Below, piece by piece: positions 30,862 through 33,501 of a stretch of 33,501 bases of DNA. Both the position numbers and the translations under genes were made by a program. The stretch covers positions 6,594 to 40,094 of the forward strand of contig PMHU01000149.1 in NCBI GenBank assembly GCA_003156795.1. Direction: 5' to 3'. The notes under the pieces were generated by a model. The model did not search any database and was not told the origin of the DNA. It saw nothing but the letters and a program-made list of their open reading frames with translations. This stretch comes from Acidimicrobiaceae bacterium. Its GTDB lineage: Bacteria; Actinomycetota; Acidimicrobiia; Acidimicrobiales; Palsa-688. The stretch's first letter is position 1, and each line of letters opens with the position of its first letter.

Positions 30862-31304
30862 CCGCACTCGAACCTCAACGCTCAGGCGAGATTCGGATTC
30901 CCAGGGCGTCGCCTATCTCACAGCCGTTCTGGGAGGGATGCGATCGCGGGGTCCTCCCCTACCAGCGGTGCGACAGCTGCAGTAAAGCGAACTTCAATCC
31001 GGTGTACATATGCCGGTTCTGCACGTCCAAGTCCCTGTCCTGGCATGAAAGCGCCGGGCTTGGCACCATTTACAGCTGGACCATCGCGTGGCGACCTCAG
31101 TTCCCTTCCTTCGCGACCCCGTACGCCCCCATCATCGTGGACTTGGACGAGGGCTACCAGATGATAAGCAACCTGGTGGGTTGTGATACGGAGGAAGTCC
31201 ACGTCGGAATGAGGATTTCCACGTGCTTCCACCGAGTTGCGGACCGTACCCTTCCCTACTTCACCCCCTTGGAAATCAGCCGCGGAGTGATGTTCGGTGA
31301 ATGA
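30858..31304 (+). CDS. DUF35 Zn-ribbon/OB-fold partner protein
   Basis: This 148-residue protein has an N-terminal rubredoxin-like zinc ribbon (Cys38-x2-Cys41 and Cys52-x2-Cys55 in YQRCDSCSKANF and YICRFCTSK) and a C-terminal OB-fold with GLGTIYSWTIAW and VGMRISTCFHRV. DUF35 proteins form complexes with thiolase-fold or hydratase proteins and act as acyl-CoA-binding subunits, for example the ChsH2 C-terminal domain with Ltp2. The start GTG 30858 overlaps the thiolase stop as GTGA, so stoichiometric co-translation with that subunit is expected. Confidence 0.92.
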   Translation: MTALEPQRSGEIRIPRASPISQPFWEGCDRGVLPYQRCDSCSKANFNPVYICRFCTSKSLSWHESAGLGTIYSWTIAWRPQFPSFATPYAPIIVDLDEGYQMISNLVGCDTEEVHVGMRISTCFHRVADRTLPYFTPLEISRGVMFGE

Positions 31305-31926
31305 GCTCGGGTTCGACCCATCGGGATCGACGGCTCGATCCACTCGCGACGTCATCATTCAAGCGGCATGGGAGTGCTTCAGGCAGTTCGGTCCACGCAA
31401 GACCACTATTGCCGACATCAGCCGGACAGCGAATCTGTCACGCGGAACCGTCTACCTGTACTTCAAGGACAAGTCCGCGATATTGCAAGCGACCGCGGAA
31501 AACGCGTCCAAGAGCTTCTACGCCGCTCTTGCAGATTCCATGCGCGGCCTCGTCTCTCTCGAGGAGCAGTTTGCCTCCGCGGCAGTATTCGTCTGCCGTT
31601 CCAAGCAGCAGCTCAGACACTGGGAGAAGCTTTTCGACGCCGAGGCGGTAGCCGTCCTGTTGACCTCGGACGGCGTCCTCTTGCGTGAGTGCGTGGAGTT
31701 CTTGAGCCCATATATCGAGTCGGCAACCGCGACAGGAGAGGTGCGGGCCGATCTCGACGTGGGATCCGCCGCCGAGTGGTTCGCTCGAATTCTCTTCTCG
31801 CTATACAGCACACCATCACCTCTCCTCGATCTCGATGACCCCGCGACCGTCAAGCGGTTTGTCGAGAGCCATGTAATCGCGGGGTTTGCGCCGCGACGTC
31901 AGACGCTCAGCCGAGCAAATCGATAA
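31297..31926 (+). CDS. TetR/AcrR family transcriptional regulator
   Basis: This 209-residue protein has an N-terminal helix-turn-helix (about residues 18-65, with AAWECFRQFGPRKTTIADIS and RGTVYLYFKDKSAILQAT). The C-terminal ligand-binding domain is all-helical and not family-specific. TetR proteins usually repress divergent or local genes and release on binding an acyl-CoA or pathway intermediate. GTG 31297 overlaps the DUF35 stop by 8 nt. Its position in the thiolase unit, whose promoter faces the minus block, suggests it controls both directions, but this is inference. Confidence 0.93.
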   Translation: MNELGFDPSGSTARSTRDVIIQAAWECFRQFGPRKTTIADISRTANLSRGTVYLYFKDKSAILQATAENASKSFYAALADSMRGLVSLEEQFASAAVFVCRSKQQLRHWEKLFDAEAVAVLLTSDGVLLRECVEFLSPYIESATATGEVRADLDVGSAAEWFARILFSLYSTPSPLLDLDDPATVKRFVESHVIAGFAPRRQTLSRANR

Positions 31927-31933
31927 GTGGGAC

Positions 31934-31952
31934 GCCGCCCGTCGCCGGCGGC
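31934..31952 (+). terminator. Weak GC hairpin between TetR and hydratase genes
   Basis: GCCGCC (31934-31939) pairs with GGCGGC (31947-31952) across a 7-nt loop; a short CCTTTAAGG follows about 10 nt later. It could attenuate transcription between the regulator and the hydratase genes, but there is no U-run right after the stem. Confidence 0.25.
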
Positions 31953-32009
31953 CGCCTACCTTTAAGGTCATCCACAGTCCGAACCGTCAGATACAGGAAG
32001 GGAGAGCCG

Positions 32010-32798
32010 ATGCCCGACTTGCTCGTCAGCCAGGCTGGTCACATCACGGTCATGACCCTCAATCGGCCCGAGCAGTTGAACTCATTCACGAATGCGATGG
32101 CTTCGGGCCTGACAGACGCGATGGCAGAGTTTGACGCCGATCCCAACCAGTATGTGGCGATCATTACCGGCGCCGGTCAGCGAGCGTTCTCCGCCGGGCG
32201 CGATATGAAGGAGTTGGCTGCGACTTCCGAGGGCGGTCTGAAAGTGGAGCGATCCGATGTCGACCTCTGGGGTGTCGGATCGAGCCCGAAGCCGACGATC
32301 GCTGCCATCAACGGCTTGGCCGTTGCTGGAGGGTTCGAGCTGTCACTCAACTGCGACATCCGGGTGGCCTCGGAGGACTCGTGGTTCGGGCTGTTCGAAG
32401 TCAAACGCGGGATCATGGCGGGAGTAGGGACGAACCTCCTGGCCCGCTATCTCTCGCTTGGCGACGCTCTCTATCTGCTCATGACCGCGGACCGGATGTC
32501 GGCTCAGGACGCCTTCCAGCGAGGCCTCGTCCAAAAGGTCGTCCCGGCTGCTGACGTAATGGAATCTGCAATGTCGGTCGCCGAGAAGATCGTCGACAAC
32601 TCGCAGGTAGCGGTTCAGGCATCTAAGAAGGTGGCCTACTTCTCGCGCAATCATGGAATACGAGAGCAGTTCGAGTTGTACCGGGCGGTCAATCAACGTC
32701 TTCTGCTGTGCGAAGACCCGATGGAAGGAGTGACCGCCTTCGCGGAGAAGCGGGAGCCGCACTTCACCAACCGCTGGCCCATCCCACCATCCAGCTGA
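32010..32798 (+). CDS. Enoyl-CoA hydratase (canonical crotonase)
   Basis: This 262-residue crotonase keeps the expected catalytic residues: Glu110 in AGGFELSLNCD and Glu130 in FGLFEVKRGI, with the oxyanion-hole segment FSAGRDMKEL. Length and motifs match standard hydratases, in contrast to the atypical paralogue at 22709-23626. It would hydrate a trans-2-enoyl-CoA produced by the acyl-CoA dehydrogenase. GGAAGGGAGA precedes ATG 32010. The next ligase starts 5 bp after its stop. Confidence 0.93.
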   Translation: MPDLLVSQAGHITVMTLNRPEQLNSFTNAMASGLTDAMAEFDADPNQYVAIITGAGQRAFSAGRDMKELAATSEGGLKVERSDVDLWGVGSSPKPTIAAINGLAVAGGFELSLNCDIRVASEDSWFGLFEVKRGIMAGVGTNLLARYLSLGDALYLLMTADRMSAQDAFQRGLVQKVVPAADVMESAMSVAEKIVDNSQVAVQASKKVAYFSRNHGIREQFELYRAVNQRLLLCEDPMEGVTAFAEKREPHFTNRWPIPPSS

Positions 32799-32803
32799 GC
32801 ATC

Positions 32804-33501
32804 GTGACCGACCAGCGGCGGCGCCTCACGTCAACGTTTGCGCACCCACAAGCGGCGGTTTGGGGGGCTCCCGGTGGGCCCTGGCCGACCCAGACTCTTG
32901 ACCAGGCCATCGTCACCGACGACGAGACGGATCAACTGGTGGGACACGTTGCGGGTGGTCTCGCAGAAGCGGGTGTGCGCCGGGGCGACACGGTCGCGTG
33001 GCAGAGAGCCAACGGGCCGGAAGCGATCGCCCTGTTCCGAGCGGCGTGGCGCCTAGGAGCGGTTGCGGCGCCCATCCATCACCTGGCCGGGCCGAGCGAT
33101 CGAGACGAGGTCCTCGGCCGTCTACGGCCGTCTCTGTTCCTCGGGCCGACGGACCCGGTACCAACGAGTGACTCGCCAGCCGTCGCGTCAGAGCCGATCG
33201 AATCGGGCGACCTGGCGCTCGCACTCGGGACGTCTGGATCGACGGGAACCCCCAAGCTGGCCTTGCACACTCATCGGTCCCTGCTGTACAAGTCGCGGCA
33301 GATGGGCCAGGTCCATGGTCTCGGTCCGGGTGACTGCACCCTTCTTTGCGCGCCCCTCGCGCACATATCCGGCCTTCTCTACGGGGTCCTTCTTGGCGCC
33401 TGGGGTGTCAGGTCCGTGCCGATGGGGAAGTGGGACCCGGCCGTCGCCCTCGAACTGATCGAGCGTGAACGGGTTACGTTCATGATCGGGCCGCCCACCT
33501 T
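32804..33501 (+). CDS. AMP-forming acyl-CoA ligase, N-terminal part (runs off right edge)
   Basis: The reading frame is open from GTG 32804 to the window edge, about 232 residues. It shows the ANL N-terminal pattern AEAGVRRGDTVAWQRANGPE, then LFRAAWRLGAVAAPIHH and the ATP-binding loop LGTSGSTGTPKLALHTHRSL, followed by APLAHISGLLYG. It is therefore the N-terminal part of a second acyl-CoA ligase. It starts 5 bp after the hydratase stop with no clear SD, consistent with translational coupling. It would activate the pathway substrate or a later free acid. Confidence 0.88.
   Translation, partial: MTDQRRRLTSTFAHPQAAVWGAPGGPWPTQTLDQAIVTDDETDQLVGHVAGGLAEAGVRRGDTVAWQRANGPEAIALFRAAWRLGAVAAPIHHLAGPSDRDEVLGRLRPSLFLGPTDPVPTSDSPAVASEPIESGDLALALGTSGSTGTPKLALHTHRSLLYKSRQMGQVHGLGPGDCTLLCAPLAHISGLLYGVLLGAWGVRSVPMGKWDPAVALELIERERVTFMIGPPT

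Overview
The window is high-GC DNA with frequent GTG/TTG starts, many start/stop overlaps between genes, a mycothiol-type DinB protein and many CoA-ester enzymes. This points to an actinobacterium. The mix of genes (YdbS/YdbT PH pair, PKD-domain secreted protein, amidohydrolase/family III CoA-transferase catabolic genes) would suit an uncultured Acidimicrobiia-like lineage, but that placement is an inference. No rRNA, tRNA, CRISPR array or transposase was seen.

Layout. (1) 1-6705, nearly all on the minus strand: the start of a LysE-type exporter, a divergent VOC-fold protein, a pair of bacterial PH-domain membrane proteins, a TSUP (TauE/SafE) transporter, a compact NfeD-flotillin pair, and three exported proteins (small secreted protein, PKD-domain protein, lipoprotein). 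(2) 6706-6995: a non-coding stretch with two consecutive stem-loops built from the same arm sequence. (3) 6996-12777: an SDR plus a mycothiol-type DinB protein on the minus strand, then a dual-specificity-like phosphatase, a methyltransferase, an SDR, a nitroreductase and a PaiB-like FMN-binding protein on the plus strand. (4) 12889-16223: a MacB/FtsX-type ABC transporter pair. (5) 16305-18247: a small Cys-Cys-Pro-Phe protein (minus), a PtpB-like phosphatase and an isochorismatase-fold protein lacking the usual catalytic Cys. (6) 18253-33501: a catabolic locus running off the right edge.

The catabolic locus has three transcription blocks. A plus block (18253-24468) encodes acyl-CoA ligase, acyl-CoA dehydrogenase, amidohydrolase, an atypical crotonase and an SDR. 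A minus block (29527-24480) encodes a paralogous amidohydrolase, a fused tandem family III CoA-transferase and a cytochrome P450 with CYP124/125-like motifs. A second plus block (29692 to the edge) encodes a thiolase-like protein without the nucleophilic Cys, its DUF35 Zn-ribbon/OB partner, a TetR regulator, a canonical enoyl-CoA hydratase and a second acyl-CoA ligase. The last two blocks diverge from a 164-bp region holding a sigma70-like promoter. Together these genes could hydroxylate, CoA-activate, dehydrogenate, hydrate and cleave a branched, cyclic or isoprenoid-like acid. The substrate cannot be read from sequence.

The most interesting signals are the thiolase-like/DUF35 pair (candidate aldolase rather than thiolase), the crotonase lacking both catalytic Glu residues, the duplicated amidohydrolases on opposite strands, and the paired hairpin element at 6805-6912.
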